DNA from: JBBQBQ01 sp038317685
GTDB lineage: Bacteria; Desulfobacterota; Desulfuromonadia; Desulfuromonadales; DDH964
Length of the DNA: 19,702 nt
Assembly: GCA_038317685.1 (NCBI GenBank)
Contig: JBBQBQ010000037.1
Location: 1-19,702, forward strand
Reading direction: 5' to 3'
Made by a program: the position numbers and the translations under genes. The notes under the pieces are model-generated. The model did no database searches and was not told the origin of the DNA. It saw only the letters and a program-made list of their open reading frames with translations. The number at the start of each line of letters is the position of its first letter. Position 1 is the stretch's first letter. Below, one piece after another: positions 1-6,718 of this stretch.

Positions 1-449
1 GGGACGACTTGCGCGGGGCCCTGGCGGTCACGGGCCGTATCGGCAACCTGGTCATGGAAAACGCCTCGATCTCCGGGGCCGTGGTCGGCTGCCAGGGGGA
101 GATCGGCACCGCCTGCGCCATGGCCGCCGCGGCGGCCACCATGGTCCATGGCGGATCGCTGCAGCAGATCGAATATGCCGCCGAAATGGGCCTTGAGCAC
201 CATCTCGGGCTGACCTGCGACCCGGTCCTGGGGTTGGTCCAGATCCCCTGTATCGAGCGCAACGCCCACGCCGCCATGCGCGCCCTGGGCTGCTGCCACT
301 TCGCCCTTCTCACCGATGGGCGCCACAAGATCCCCTTCGACGAAATCGTCACCGTCATGAAGGAGACCGGCCAGGCCCTCCCCTCCCTCTATCGCGAGAC
401 CGCCGGCGCCGGCATCGCCCAGGCCTACCGGCAGCGCCCGCAGAAATAA
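1..449 (+). CDS. sdaA: L-serine dehydratase, C-terminal part of alpha domain (5' truncated by window edge)
   Basis: Iron-sulfur L-serine ammonia-lyase, which deaminates serine to pyruvate and ammonia in the cytoplasm. The reading frame is open from the first bases, so the start lies outside the window. The visible 149 codons carry the family's signature cysteines: GCQGEIGTAC near the start, then LTCDPVLGLVQIPCIERNA. These match the conserved Cys positions that hold the oxygen-labile 4Fe-4S cluster in type 2 serine dehydratases. The C-terminus (ETAGAGIA) is also typical. The gene converges on a sigma-54 activator 69 bp away, and no clear terminator hairpin is visible in that gap. Identity is confident. 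Whether the protein is one chain or a separate alpha subunit cannot be seen. Confidence 0.95.
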   Translation, partial: DDLRGALAVTGRIGNLVMENASISGAVVGCQGEIGTACAMAAAAATMVHGGSLQQIEYAAEMGLEHHLGLTCDPVLGLVQIPCIERNAHAAMRALGCCHFALLTDGRHKIPFDEIVTVMKETGQALPSLYRETAGAGIAQAYRQRPQK

Positions 450-518
450 TCTTCAAATAGTCCGCAAAAAGGGGAGATTCGGTTCAGCGAGGAGAGTTTT
501 TCCGACGGAGGGTCTTTC

Positions 519-2270
519 TCATTTTGATAAGGAAAAGGTCTCAAGCTTGCGGTACAAGGTGGCGACGCCGATGCCGAGCTTCTGCGCCGCGAGTTTCTTG
601 CCGTGAGTGGTGGTGCCGTAGGTCGCCAGGGCGTGAAGGATCGCTTCCCGCTCCAGCTCTTGAAGGGAGCGGACCGCCCCTGGCGACGACGCCGATGCCG
701 GCGCCGTCTCGGTCAGGCTCCGGGGGAGGAGATCGACGTCGAGCAGGCCGTCGTCGTCCATCATGTTGATCATGAACTCGATGGAGTTCTCCAGCTCCCG
801 CACGTTGCCGGGCCAGTTGTATTCGAGAAAGGCCGTCAGCACCGCTGGTTCGACCCGCCGGAAGTCCTTGTCGAAGAGGCTGGCGTACTTGTCGATGAAG
901 AAGCGCGCCAGTTCTTCGATGTCGGCCTTGCGCTCCCGCAGCGGCGGCAGGTCGAGGGGGATGACATTGAGACGGTAGAAAAGATCCTCCCGAAAGGCAT
1001 TGTCGCGGATCATCTGCGGCAGGTCCTTGTGGGTGGCGACAATGATGCGGATATCGATGCTGATCGGGTTGTTGGAGCCGATGCGCATGATCTTCTTCTC
1101 CTCGAGGACCCGCAGCAGCTTGACCTGGAGGTAGAGGGGCATATCGCCGATCTCGTCGAGGAAGAGGACCCCCTTGTGGGCGAGCTCGAACTTGCCGATT
1201 TTCCCCCGGGGATCGGCGCCGGTGAAGGCCCCCTTGACGTAGCCGAAGAGCTCGCTCTCCAGCAGGGTATCGGGGATGGCGCCGCAGTTGATGGCGATGA
1301 AGGGCTCCAGGCGCCGTTCACTTTGGGTGAAGATGGCCCGGGCCACCAGCTCCTTGCCGGTCCCGCTTTCGCCGCGGATCAAAACCGTCGAGGTCGATCC
1401 GGCGATCTTGACGATCTGCCGCTTCAGATTCCGGATCGCCGGAGAGGTGCCGAGGATCTGCTCGAGTTCGACCTTTTCGCCGCTGCGGGTCAGCTCGTAG
1501 AGGCGGGACTTGAAGGTCTTCATCTCCCGGAAGAGGATGATCTTGGCGTATTCGTCGAGGTCGAGGGCGACGGGGAAGATATTGCCGACCAGGACGAACT
1601 CCTTGCCGTCGATACGGATCTTGAACTCCTCGTTGTCGAGGATCGAATCGCCGGTGGCCACGATATTGAGCTTCTTGCCGAGCCAATCCCCCTGCAGGTC
1701 GAGCTGTTTGACGGCATTGCGGTTGATGTAGCTGATCCGGTTCTCGCGGTTGAGGATGAAGACGCAGGTGTTGATCTTGTCGATGACCTGGTTCATCAGC
1801 GCCACCATCTGCTCGGCGCGATCCTTCTCCTCCCGCTCGTAGAGTTTGCTGGAAATGAACTCGGCGATCTTTTCGAGGAAGGCCAGGTAGGCGTCGAGGT
1901 GGTCGAGGACCCGCGCCCGCTGCTCGTCGTTGAAGCAGATCAGGCCGATGACCCCGACGGTCTCCGCGCCGCGCCGGATCGGCATGCAGATTTCGAGTTT
2001 CTCGGCGCAGATCAGCTGCTTGGGGCAGGAGATGCAGATCTTGTGCTGTCCCGGATTGCGGATGATCTGGGTGGTGCCGGTCGCCAGGGCGGCCTTGAAG
2101 ACGAACCCCTCCGAGGCCATGCTCTCGTTGATGCCGTCTTGGTAGAAACCGGTCCCGGCCAGACGGATAAAGTGGGCGTCGACAATTTCGACGTCGACAT
2201 TGATCACCTGGGCGATGATCTCCGCATATTGGAGGACGGTATCCTGAATGTCTTTAAGGGCAACGGGCAT
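519..2270 (-). CDS. Sigma-54-dependent transcriptional activator with Cys-rich N-terminal sensor, PAS-like region, AAA+ and Fis-type HTH
   Basis: A 583-residue enhancer-binding protein for RNA polymerase sigma-54. The N-terminal domain has four cysteines (79, 82, 88, 95) in the pattern C-x2-C-x5-C-x6-C, followed by a GAF-like stretch. A PAS-like region lies at about 161-255. The AAA+ domain has Walker A GESGTGKE (300-307), the sigma-54 contact loop GAFTGA (347-352), Walker B LFLDEIGD (about 369-376) and the arginine-finger region FREDLFYRL. A Fis-type helix-turn-helix ends the protein (about 536-581). I chose the ATG at 2270; a TTG nine codons upstream is possible but less likely. Neither start has a strong Shine-Dalgarno site. 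There is no receiver domain, so the signal is probably sensed directly, perhaps redox or metal through the cysteines (inference). The target is unknown; convergent sdaA is an obvious candidate. Confidence 0.93.
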   Translation of the reverse strand: MPVALKDIQDTVLQYAEIIAQVINVDVEIVDAHFIRLAGTGFYQDGINESMASEGFVFKAALATGTTQIIRNPGQHKICISCPKQLICAEKLEICMPIRRGAETVGVIGLICFNDEQRARVLDHLDAYLAFLEKIAEFISSKLYEREEKDRAEQMVALMNQVIDKINTCVFILNRENRISYINRNAVKQLDLQGDWLGKKLNIVATGDSILDNEEFKIRIDGKEFVLVGNIFPVALDLDEYAKIILFREMKTFKSRLYELTRSGEKVELEQILGTSPAIRNLKRQIVKIAGSTSTVLIRGESGTGKELVARAIFTQSERRLEPFIAINCGAIPDTLLESELFGYVKGAFTGADPRGKIGKFELAHKGVLFLDEIGDMPLYLQVKLLRVLEEKKIMRIGSNNPISIDIRIIVATHKDLPQMIRDNAFREDLFYRLNVIPLDLPPLRERKADIEELARFFIDKYASLFDKDFRRVEPAVLTAFLEYNWPGNVRELENSIEFMINMMDDDGLLDVDLLPRSLTETAPASASSPGAVRSLQELEREAILHALATYGTTTHGKKLAAQKLGIGVATLYRKLETFSLSK

Positions 2271-2463
2271 GTCGATCCAAATCCAGGGCGGGCGCAAGGC
2301 GCCTAAATCGGGGAAAGATCTTGATTTATTTGCCGCTTACGTTGCCATGAAGGGGAGTCCGGTGTCAATCCCGGCGACGATTGCTGAACTGAGGCTTTTG
2401 AAGAGCATGATCAACCCAGAGTTGACAGCCCAAAAAAAATCCCGTCGTCGTGGCGGATTCATT

Positions 2464-2488
2464 CATGGACCGGAAACCATGGTCCATG
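2464..2488. repeat. Inverted repeat, possible activator-binding site
   Basis: Perfect 8-bp arms CATGGACC and GGTCCATG are separated by 9 bp. The repeat lies about 190 bp upstream of the sigma-54 activator start and about 220 bp upstream of a sigma-54-like element on the plus strand, a spacing usual for enhancer sites of this regulator class. A related half-site ATGGTCCA recurs at 2771-2778. Function is inferred only from position and symmetry. Confidence 0.4.
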
Positions 2489-2706
2489 ATCGTGAGCGAG
2501 ACAAAATCGAGTCCCTTAACCCCACAAGAAAAATCCTCATCACCAGGGCCATCGGCGAATGCCTCGAATTTCTCGTCTCACGCGCCCCAGAGGTGTGCTT
2601 AGTGCCCCGCCCGCCCGGAACAGCCCTTCGGGCAACCAACTTCATCAGCAAAATCTAGGATCCTGCCTTGTTGAAAGCGGTCTTCCCATCGGGTCCCTAT
2701 AGATTG

Positions 2707-2722
2707 CGGCATTCCTTTTGCC
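2707..2722 (+). promoter_or_regulatory. Sigma-54 -24/-12-like element (weak candidate)
   Basis: CGGCAT, then five bases, then TTGCC, giving the required GG-N10-GC spacing (GG at 2708-2709, GC at 2720-2721). The first base of the -24 box deviates from the TGGCAC consensus. It also forms a small hairpin (CGGCA/TGCCG), so the match could be coincidental. It points toward a tiny ORF at 2833 and toward the adjacent sigma-54 activator's presumed territory. Confidence 0.25.
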
Positions 2723-2832
2723 GTCTGGGAATTGACCCACGGGATTGGCATGAACAAACTGGTCCCGCTAATGGTCCACGGCTCCCAAAATGGTGTTCGG
2801 GGTCTACGGACAATAAATTGAGGGAAGGGACG

Positions 2833-2928
2833 ATGATCGCGGGGAAATTCTTGTCTATCGGGGGGAAGCTTTTCTCAGGAGGTTCCTGGGACAATAGCAA
2901 TCACGCACCGTTCCCCAATCCTTGGTGA
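2833..2928 (+). CDS. Possible 31-residue small protein
   Basis: ATG at 2833 is preceded by a purine-rich ribosome-binding-like stretch (GAGGGAAGGGACG). The frame encodes a 31-residue peptide with a basic, glycine-rich first half (double Gly twice) and a polar C-terminus ending in FPNPW. It lies between a sigma-54-like element 110 bp upstream and a hairpin with a T-run on the plus strand at 2957-2989, so it could be a short transcription unit. I recognise no family. Chance ORFs of this length are common, so this is only a candidate. Confidence 0.2.
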   Translation: MIAGKFLSIGGKLFSGGSWDNSNHAPFPNPW

Positions 2929-2949
2929 ACGGGTTGGTGAAAGTCGCCC

Positions 2950-2980
2950 AAAAAAAAGCGGAATCCATAAGGATTCCGCT
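2950..2980 (-). terminator. Rho-independent terminator of tRNA-Gly, possibly bidirectional
   Basis: A perfect 10-bp stem (AGCGGAATCC/GGATTCCGCT, 2957-2980) has a 4-base loop. On the minus strand it is followed by a run of eight T (plus-strand A 2950-2957), directly downstream of the tRNA. On the plus strand the hairpin is followed by GAG and six T (2984-2989), so it could also stop rightward transcription. Confidence 0.9.
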
Positions 2981-2988
2981 GAGTTTTT

Positions 2989-3063
<75 letters not shown>

Positions 3064-3098
3064 CCATCGGATTGCTACCGCTCCCTTGAGCGCGGTTA

Positions 3099-3127
3099 TT
3101 AATAGCAAAAGGCCTGACCCAAGTCAA
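3099..3127 (-). promoter_or_regulatory. Sigma-70 promoter of tRNA-Gly
   Basis: Reading the minus strand: -35 TTGACT (3122-3127), a 17-bp spacer, -10 TATTAA (3099-3104). The bases just after the -10 are GC-rich (CCGCGC), a discriminator typical of stable-RNA promoters under stringent control (family knowledge). The mature tRNA begins about 35 bp downstream. Confidence 0.85.
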
Positions 3128-3300
3128 CAAAAAATTCGGTAAAAATATTCCCGATTACCGATCCCGCCTTCAGGAAATAAATTAAATATTTTCAGGAAGA
3201 TAGCTATTGGTATGGCCAGGAGTCAGAGGAAACGGCAAGGGAGGATTGGACTCAAAACAGGTGGTCGTGCCTTGCTCGTCCCCCCCCTAGGGAGTTCAAC

Positions 3301-3882
3301 TCACAGCAGGGCGTCCTGGTTCTTGCGGTAATACTTGAGAAAGTTCTTGACGCGACCGACGTATTGGATGGTTTCGGGGTAGGGAGGAATGCCGCCGTGA
3401 CGAATCACCGCGTTGGGGCCGGCGTTGTAGGCGGCCAGGGCCAACTCCAGATTATTGTCGAACTGATCGAGCATCAAGCGCAGGTAGCGGCTGCCGCCGC
3501 GAATATTCTGTTCCGGATCGAAGGGGTCATTGACCTTCAGATCCCGGGCAGTCGCGGGGATCAGCTGCATCATGCCCAGCGCGCCCTTGCTGGAACGGGC
3601 CCGGGGGTTGAAATCGCTCTCCGCCTTGATGACTGCCCGCACCAGAGCTTCCTCGATTCGGTTGATCGAGGCATAACGACGGATCACGTCACCAAGGCCG
3701 GAGTTGCCGGAACTGCTGCTGTCGCGGCGATAGAGGACGAATTTGGAGGTGGTCGGGGTGTTGGTGAAGTGCACCACCCCACTCTTGTCGACATACCGAT
3801 AGATGTCGGCACGGGCCACCGGAGGCGCCAGCAGACCATCGAACAGGAGCAGCAGGAACAGAGCACACATGACAACTCTCAT
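3301..3882 (-). CDS. Secreted lytic murein transglycosylase (SLT family) with DUF4124-like N-terminus
   Basis: A 193-residue exported enzyme expected to cleave the MurNAc-GlcNAc bond of peptidoglycan in the periplasm. A signal peptide spans residues 1-25 (hydrophobic LFLLLLFDGLLA, then ARA before DIYRY). A short DUF4124-like segment (DIYRYVDKSGVVHFTN, about 26-41) follows. The SLT domain contains the catalytic Glu88 (KAESDFNP), the GALGMMQLIPAT motif and the AYNAGPNAV motif. I placed the start at the ATG at 3882 because GGAGGT sits 9 bp upstream and the signal peptide begins there; an upstream extension would add 44 implausible residues. It is divergent from nadB with its own promoter. No clear terminator is visible before the tRNA region. 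Confidence 0.95.
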   Translation of the reverse strand: MRVVMCALFLLLLFDGLLAPPVARADIYRYVDKSGVVHFTNTPTTSKFVLYRRDSSSSGNSGLGDVIRRYASINRIEEALVRAVIKAESDFNPRARSSKGALGMMQLIPATARDLKVNDPFDPEQNIRGGSRYLRLMLDQFDNNLELALAAYNAGPNAVIRHGGIPPYPETIQYVGRVKNFLKYYRKNQDALL

Positions 3883-3904
3883 TGGGAAACGACCTCCGTT
3901 CGCG

Positions 3905-3933
3905 ACTATAACCGAAAACAAGCCATATTTCAA
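3905..3933 (-). promoter_or_regulatory. Sigma-70 promoter of the lytic transglycosylase gene
   Basis: On the minus strand: -35 TTGAAA (3928-3933), a 17-bp spacer, -10 TATAGT (3905-3910). The predicted start of transcription (about 3898) lies just before the GGAGGT ribosome site (3892-3897), so the leader would be only about 16 nt. Confidence 0.8.
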
Positions 3934-3938
3934 CCTGT

Positions 3939-3965
3939 TTGACAAGGGGTAAATCCTTGACAAGG
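3939..3965 (+). repeat. Direct repeat overlapping the nadB -35 box
   Basis: TTGACAAGG occurs twice, at 3939-3947 and 3957-3965, 18 bp apart, between the divergent promoters. The second copy contains the nadB -35 hexamer. Two copies on nearly the same DNA face could bind a regulator, or the first may be a spare -35 box. No function is shown. Confidence 0.5.
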
Positions 3966-3985
3966 TTACCTGTGGTGCCGATAAT
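3957..3985 (+). promoter_or_regulatory. Sigma-70 promoter of the nadB operon
   Basis: -35 TTGACA (3957-3962), a 17-bp spacer, -10 GATAAT (3980-3985): near-consensus. The expected transcript start is about 3992, giving a leader of about 40 nt to the nadB ATG. Confidence 0.85.
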
Positions 3986-4033
3986 GCCAATCGCGGTCGG
4001 GGGACCGCCGCCACCCCACTCTATGAGGCTCCG

Positions 4034-5632
4034 ATGAAGATCACCTCCGATTTCCTGGTTATCGGCAGCGGCATCGCCGGTCTGTCCTATGCTCTCAAGG
4101 TCGCGGAACGCGGCACGGTTGCGGTCATCACCAAGCGTGAGATCTCCGAAACCGCAACCAACCTTGCCCAGGGCGGTATCGCTTCGGTCATCTCCGCCGA
4201 AGATTCTTTCGACGCTCACTTTCAGGACACCATGGTCGCCGGCGCCTTCCTTTCCCGCGAAGAAACGGTTCACATGGTTGTAGAAAGTGCCCCCCAGGCC
4301 ATCCGCGATCTGATCGACTGGGGGGTGCAGTTCACCAAGAACCCCGACGACAGTTACGACCTGACCCGGGAAGGGGGACATAGCGCGCGGCGGATTCTGC
4401 ATGCCCAGGATATCACCGGACGGGAGATCGAACGGGCCCTGGTGGCAGCGGTCCGCAATCATCCCAACATCACCGTTTACGAACACCACATTTCCGTCGA
4501 CCTGATCACCATCTCCAAGGTTACCCACCGCCGGGAACGCCCCAATCGCTGCCTCGGCGCCTACGTCCTCGACATCCGCAACAACGAGGTTCTCGCCTTC
4601 GGAGCCCGGGTGACGGTTCTCGCCACCGGCGGCGCCGGCAAGGTCTATCTTTATACCTGCAACCCCGACGTCGCCACCGGTGACGGCGTCGCCATGGCCT
4701 ACCGGGCCGGGGCGACGGTCTCCAATATGGAATTCATGCAATTCCACCCAACCACGCTTTTCCACCCCCTCGCCAAATCGTTTCTGATCTCCGAAGCAGT
4801 GCGCGGCGAAGGGGCGATCCTGCGGCGACGCGACGGCACCGCCTTCATGCCGGCCTATCACGAACTCAAGGACCTGGCTCCGCGGGATATCGTCGCCCGC
4901 GCCATCGATCACGAAATGAAGGTCCATGGCGACAATTGCGTTTACCTCGACATCACCCATCGTGAGGCCGACTACATCCGCGAACGCTTCCCCAACATCC
5001 ACGAGACCTGCCTCTCCTATGGCATCGACATGACCACTGAACCGATCCCGGTCGTCCCGGCCGCCCACTATCTCTGCGGCGGGGTTCAGGTCGACACTTG
5101 GGGAGAGTCCGACCTGCAGAACCTTTTCGCCATCGGCGAAACGGCCTGCACCGGCCTCCACGGGGCCAATCGGCTGGCGAGCAACAGCCTCCTCGAGGGG
5201 GTCGTCTTCGCCGACCGGGCTGCCCGCCGGACCCTGGAACGCTTCGATGCCACCCCGGCCGATTACCCGCCGATCGCCACCTGGGATTCGGGGAGCGCCA
5301 CCAACAGCGACGAAGAGGTGGTGGTCGCCCACAACTGGCATGAGATCCGCCTCTGCATGTGGAATTTCGTCGGGATCGTTCGCTCAACCAAACGTCTGGT
5401 CCGGGCTCTGCGTCGCATTCAGATGATCCAGGAGGAGATCGCCGACTATTATTGGGACTTCTACATCACCTCCGACCTCATCGAACTGCGGAACATCGCC
5501 ACGGTCGCAGAATTGATCATCCGCAGCGCCCTGAAACGGGAAGAAAGCCGCGGCCTCCACTACAATATCGACTATCCCGAGACCGACGACGTCCATTGGA
5601 AATGCGACACCCTGCTGCGCAAGGGATTCTGA
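4034..5632 (+). CDS. nadB: L-aspartate oxidase
   Basis: A 532-residue cytoplasmic FAD enzyme that oxidises L-aspartate to iminoaspartate, the first step of de novo NAD synthesis; its product feeds quinolinate synthase NadA. Visible motifs are the FAD-binding VIGSGIAGLS (9-18), the NLAQGGIA segment (43-50), the ARRILHAQDITGREIE segment, the LATGGAGKVY segment, EFMQFHPTTL, SEAVRGEGAIL, and the C-terminal GANRLASNSLLEGVVF. Length is normal for NadB. The HPTT/RGEG motifs are shared with succinate dehydrogenase/fumarate reductase flavoproteins, but the overall pattern is NadB. The start at 4034 has TGAGG 5 bp upstream. nadA and nadC are not in the window. It leads an operon with chorismate mutase 46 bp downstream. 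Confidence 0.96.
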   Translation: MKITSDFLVIGSGIAGLSYALKVAERGTVAVITKREISETATNLAQGGIASVISAEDSFDAHFQDTMVAGAFLSREETVHMVVESAPQAIRDLIDWGVQFTKNPDDSYDLTREGGHSARRILHAQDITGREIERALVAAVRNHPNITVYEHHISVDLITISKVTHRRERPNRCLGAYVLDIRNNEVLAFGARVTVLATGGAGKVYLYTCNPDVATGDGVAMAYRAGATVSNMEFMQFHPTTLFHPLAKSFLISEAVRGEGAILRRRDGTAFMPAYHELKDLAPRDIVARAIDHEMKVHGDNCVYLDITHREADYIRERFPNIHETCLSYGIDMTTEPIPVVPAAHYLCGGVQVDTWGESDLQNLFAIGETACTGLHGANRLASNSLLEGVVFADRAARRTLERFDATPADYPPIATWDSGSATNSDEEVVVAHNWHEIRLCMWNFVGIVRSTKRLVRALRRIQMIQEEIADYYWDFYITSDLIELRNIATVAELIIRSALKREESRGLHYNIDYPETDDVHWKCDTLLRKGF

Positions 5633-5678
5633 GTCCCGCGTCAGTCTTCCCCGTTCCCCCTGCTCCGGAGGGCTTGCC

Positions 5679-5951
5679 TTGACTATCGACGACATCCGCC
5701 AGGCGATTGATCGGCTTGACAGCGACCTGCTGTGCCTCTTCAACGAACGCGCCGCTCTGGCCTTGCTGATCGGGGAGATCAAAAAGGAGCGCGACCTGCC
5801 CGTCTACGACCCGGAACGCGAGAAGCTCATCTTCGCCCGCATGCAAGCCGCCAATCCGGGCCCCCTCGACAACGGCGCCATCGTGCGCCTCTTCGAGCGG
5901 GTGATCGACGAATCCCGCCGTCTCGAACGCATCCGCACCCGGGGAGAATGA
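5679..5951 (+). CDS. Chorismate mutase, AroQ class, free-standing
   Basis: A 90-residue all-helical enzyme that converts chorismate to prephenate for Phe/Tyr synthesis. Aligned by eye with the E. coli PheA mutase domain, the active-site residues are present: Arg7, Arg24, Lys35, Asp44, Arg47 and Glu48. The Gln88 equivalent is Glu83. Yeast chorismate mutase also has Glu there, so the enzyme should be active, perhaps with a different pH response (inference). The start is TTG at 5679, supported by GGAGGG with 6-bp spacing. No prephenate dehydratase or dehydrogenase domain is fused. The next gene starts 3 bp after the stop, so the two are translated together. Confidence 0.9.
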   Translation: MTIDDIRQAIDRLDSDLLCLFNERAALALLIGEIKKERDLPVYDPEREKLIFARMQAANPGPLDNGAIVRLFERVIDESRRLERIRTRGE

Positions 5952-5954
5952 AAA

Positions 5955-6164
5955 ATGTTGATCGTGATGCGCAAAACCGCCAGTGAAGCTGATCTGCAGC
6001 AGGTCAAGCAATACCTTATCGACCGCGATTTCGACTTTCACCAGTCAACCGGCACCAACCGCGTGATCCTCGGGGTCATCGGCGACACCGCCGCTATCGA
6101 TCGGGAGGCCCTGCGCTGCCAGCCCGGGGTTCTGGAGATTTTCAAGATCCCCGAAGAGGAATGA
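5955..6164 (+). CDS. Stand-alone ferredoxin-like regulatory domain of DAHP synthase type
   Basis: A 69-residue protein that matches only the N-terminal allosteric domain of Thermotoga-type DAHP synthase (first enzyme of the shikimate pathway); no catalytic barrel follows. By eye, without gaps, it shares His29, Ser31, Gly33, Arg36, Gly40, Gly43 and Asp44 with T. maritima DAHP synthase. In that enzyme His29 and Ser31 contact the inhibitor tyrosine (recalled literature). The start ATG has GGGGAG 8 bp upstream. It lies between chorismate mutase (3-bp gap) and a flavin-binding gene (4-bp ATGA overlap). It may act in trans as a tyrosine-sensing subunit of chorismate mutase or of a DAHP synthase encoded elsewhere (inference). 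Confidence 0.75.
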   Translation: MLIVMRKTASEADLQQVKQYLIDRDFDFHQSTGTNRVILGVIGDTAAIDREALRCQPGVLEIFKIPEEE

Positions 6165-6583
6165 ACGCCATGCCCGGAGCCCGACTCGACCGCCTGCTGG
6201 CGGCGCCTGGACACATCGCCGTCCTCGCCACCGCCGACCGGGCAGGTCAGCCGAACGCGGCCGTCTTCGGCTCCCTGCGACGCCTCGATGAGCAGACCCT
6301 GGCCCTCGGCCTCGGGGACAACCGCTCCCTCGCCAACCTCCGTCAAAATCCCAAAGCCACCCTTCTGCTCTGCCTGCCGGCCCCGGAACTCCTGGCCTGG
6401 CAGGGCCTGCGCGTGGCCCTGGAACTTGAGCTGATCGAAACCACCGGACCGCTTTTCGATCAATTCCTGGCAGAGGCCACGGCCCAGGCCGGCAGGTTGG
6501 CGGCTCGCACTCTGCGGCAGGTCACCACTTTCCGGATCAACTCCTGGCGGCCCCTCATCGACCTGGCACCCCTCTCCAGCTGA
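6161..6583 (+). CDS. Pyridoxamine 5'-phosphate oxidase-like FMN-binding protein
   Basis: A 140-residue protein with the split-barrel flavin fold seen in PNPOx-like families: an N-terminal strand pattern (IAVLATADRAGQPNAAVFGSLRRLDEQTLALG), a middle NRSLANLRQNPKATLLL segment, and a C-terminal helix and strand. Proteins of this group bind FMN, F420 or heme, and many are uncharacterised; the substrate here cannot be told. It overlaps the upstream gene by ATGA, so it is translationally coupled and the last gene of the nadB operon. An internal ATG at 6170 is an alternative start. No clear hairpin terminator follows. Confidence 0.75.
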   Translation: MNAMPGARLDRLLAAPGHIAVLATADRAGQPNAAVFGSLRRLDEQTLALGLGDNRSLANLRQNPKATLLLCLPAPELLAWQGLRVALELELIETTGPLFDQFLAEATAQAGRLAARTLRQVTTFRINSWRPLIDLAPLSS

Positions 6584-6620
6584 TTATCAATCCCCGTATT
6601 TGCGAGCGGCATTTCGGGAA

Positions 6621-6649
6621 TTTACATCCTACGGGAAAAACGCTACTAT
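6621..6649 (+). promoter_or_regulatory. Sigma-70 promoter for the radical SAM/ketosynthase III pair
   Basis: -35 TTTACA (6621-6626), a 17-bp spacer, -10 TACTAT (6644-6649). The expected transcript start is about 6656, leaving a leader of about 60 nt to the ATG at 6719. It separates this accessory pair from the nadB operon. Confidence 0.65.
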
Positions 6650-6718
6650 TCGCCCGCATCCGACACGCTGGCTTTCCCATTGCGAGGCGGTTCCGCCGAG
6701 GCCGTCACCTCAATAACC

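Larger units (their letters stand above)
2271..2832. other. Intergenic region with no supported protein gene
   Basis: About 560 bp upstream of the activator. The open frames here lack convincing ribosome binding sites and family-like composition. Visible structure is limited to an inverted repeat at 2464-2488, a run of eight A on the plus strand (2432-2439) next to a weak imperfect hairpin, and a -24/-12-like element at 2707-2722. No good -10 box was found for the activator gene. Confidence 0.6.

Noticed and set aside
603..2306. Long plus-strand open frame opposite the sigma-54 activator
   Set aside because: It mirrors the activator codon for codon, is rich in Asp/Glu/Val/Leu/Gly as expected for an antisense frame of GC-rich coding DNA, and has no recognisable domain.
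2422..2450. Possible plus-strand promoter with TTGACA at 2422
   Set aside because: No acceptable -10 box lies 16-18 bp downstream.
2432..2460. T8 run with a weak hairpin on the minus strand (terminator-like)
   Set aside because: The stem is imperfect with about five pairs and a bulge, and no gene upstream on that strand needs it.
2248..2658. 136-codon plus-strand frame in the gap upstream of the activator
   Set aside because: No ribosome site, it starts inside the activator gene, and shows no family-like pattern.
3689..5341. 550-codon minus-strand open frame opposite nadB
   Set aside because: It is an antisense shadow of nadB with low-complexity Gly/Asp/Val composition; it also runs through the nadB promoter region and into the transglycosylase.
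6593..6635. CCCGTA/TACGGG inverted repeat after the PNPOx-like gene
   Set aside because: The loop is about 31 bases and contains the -35 box of the next promoter; not a convincing terminator.
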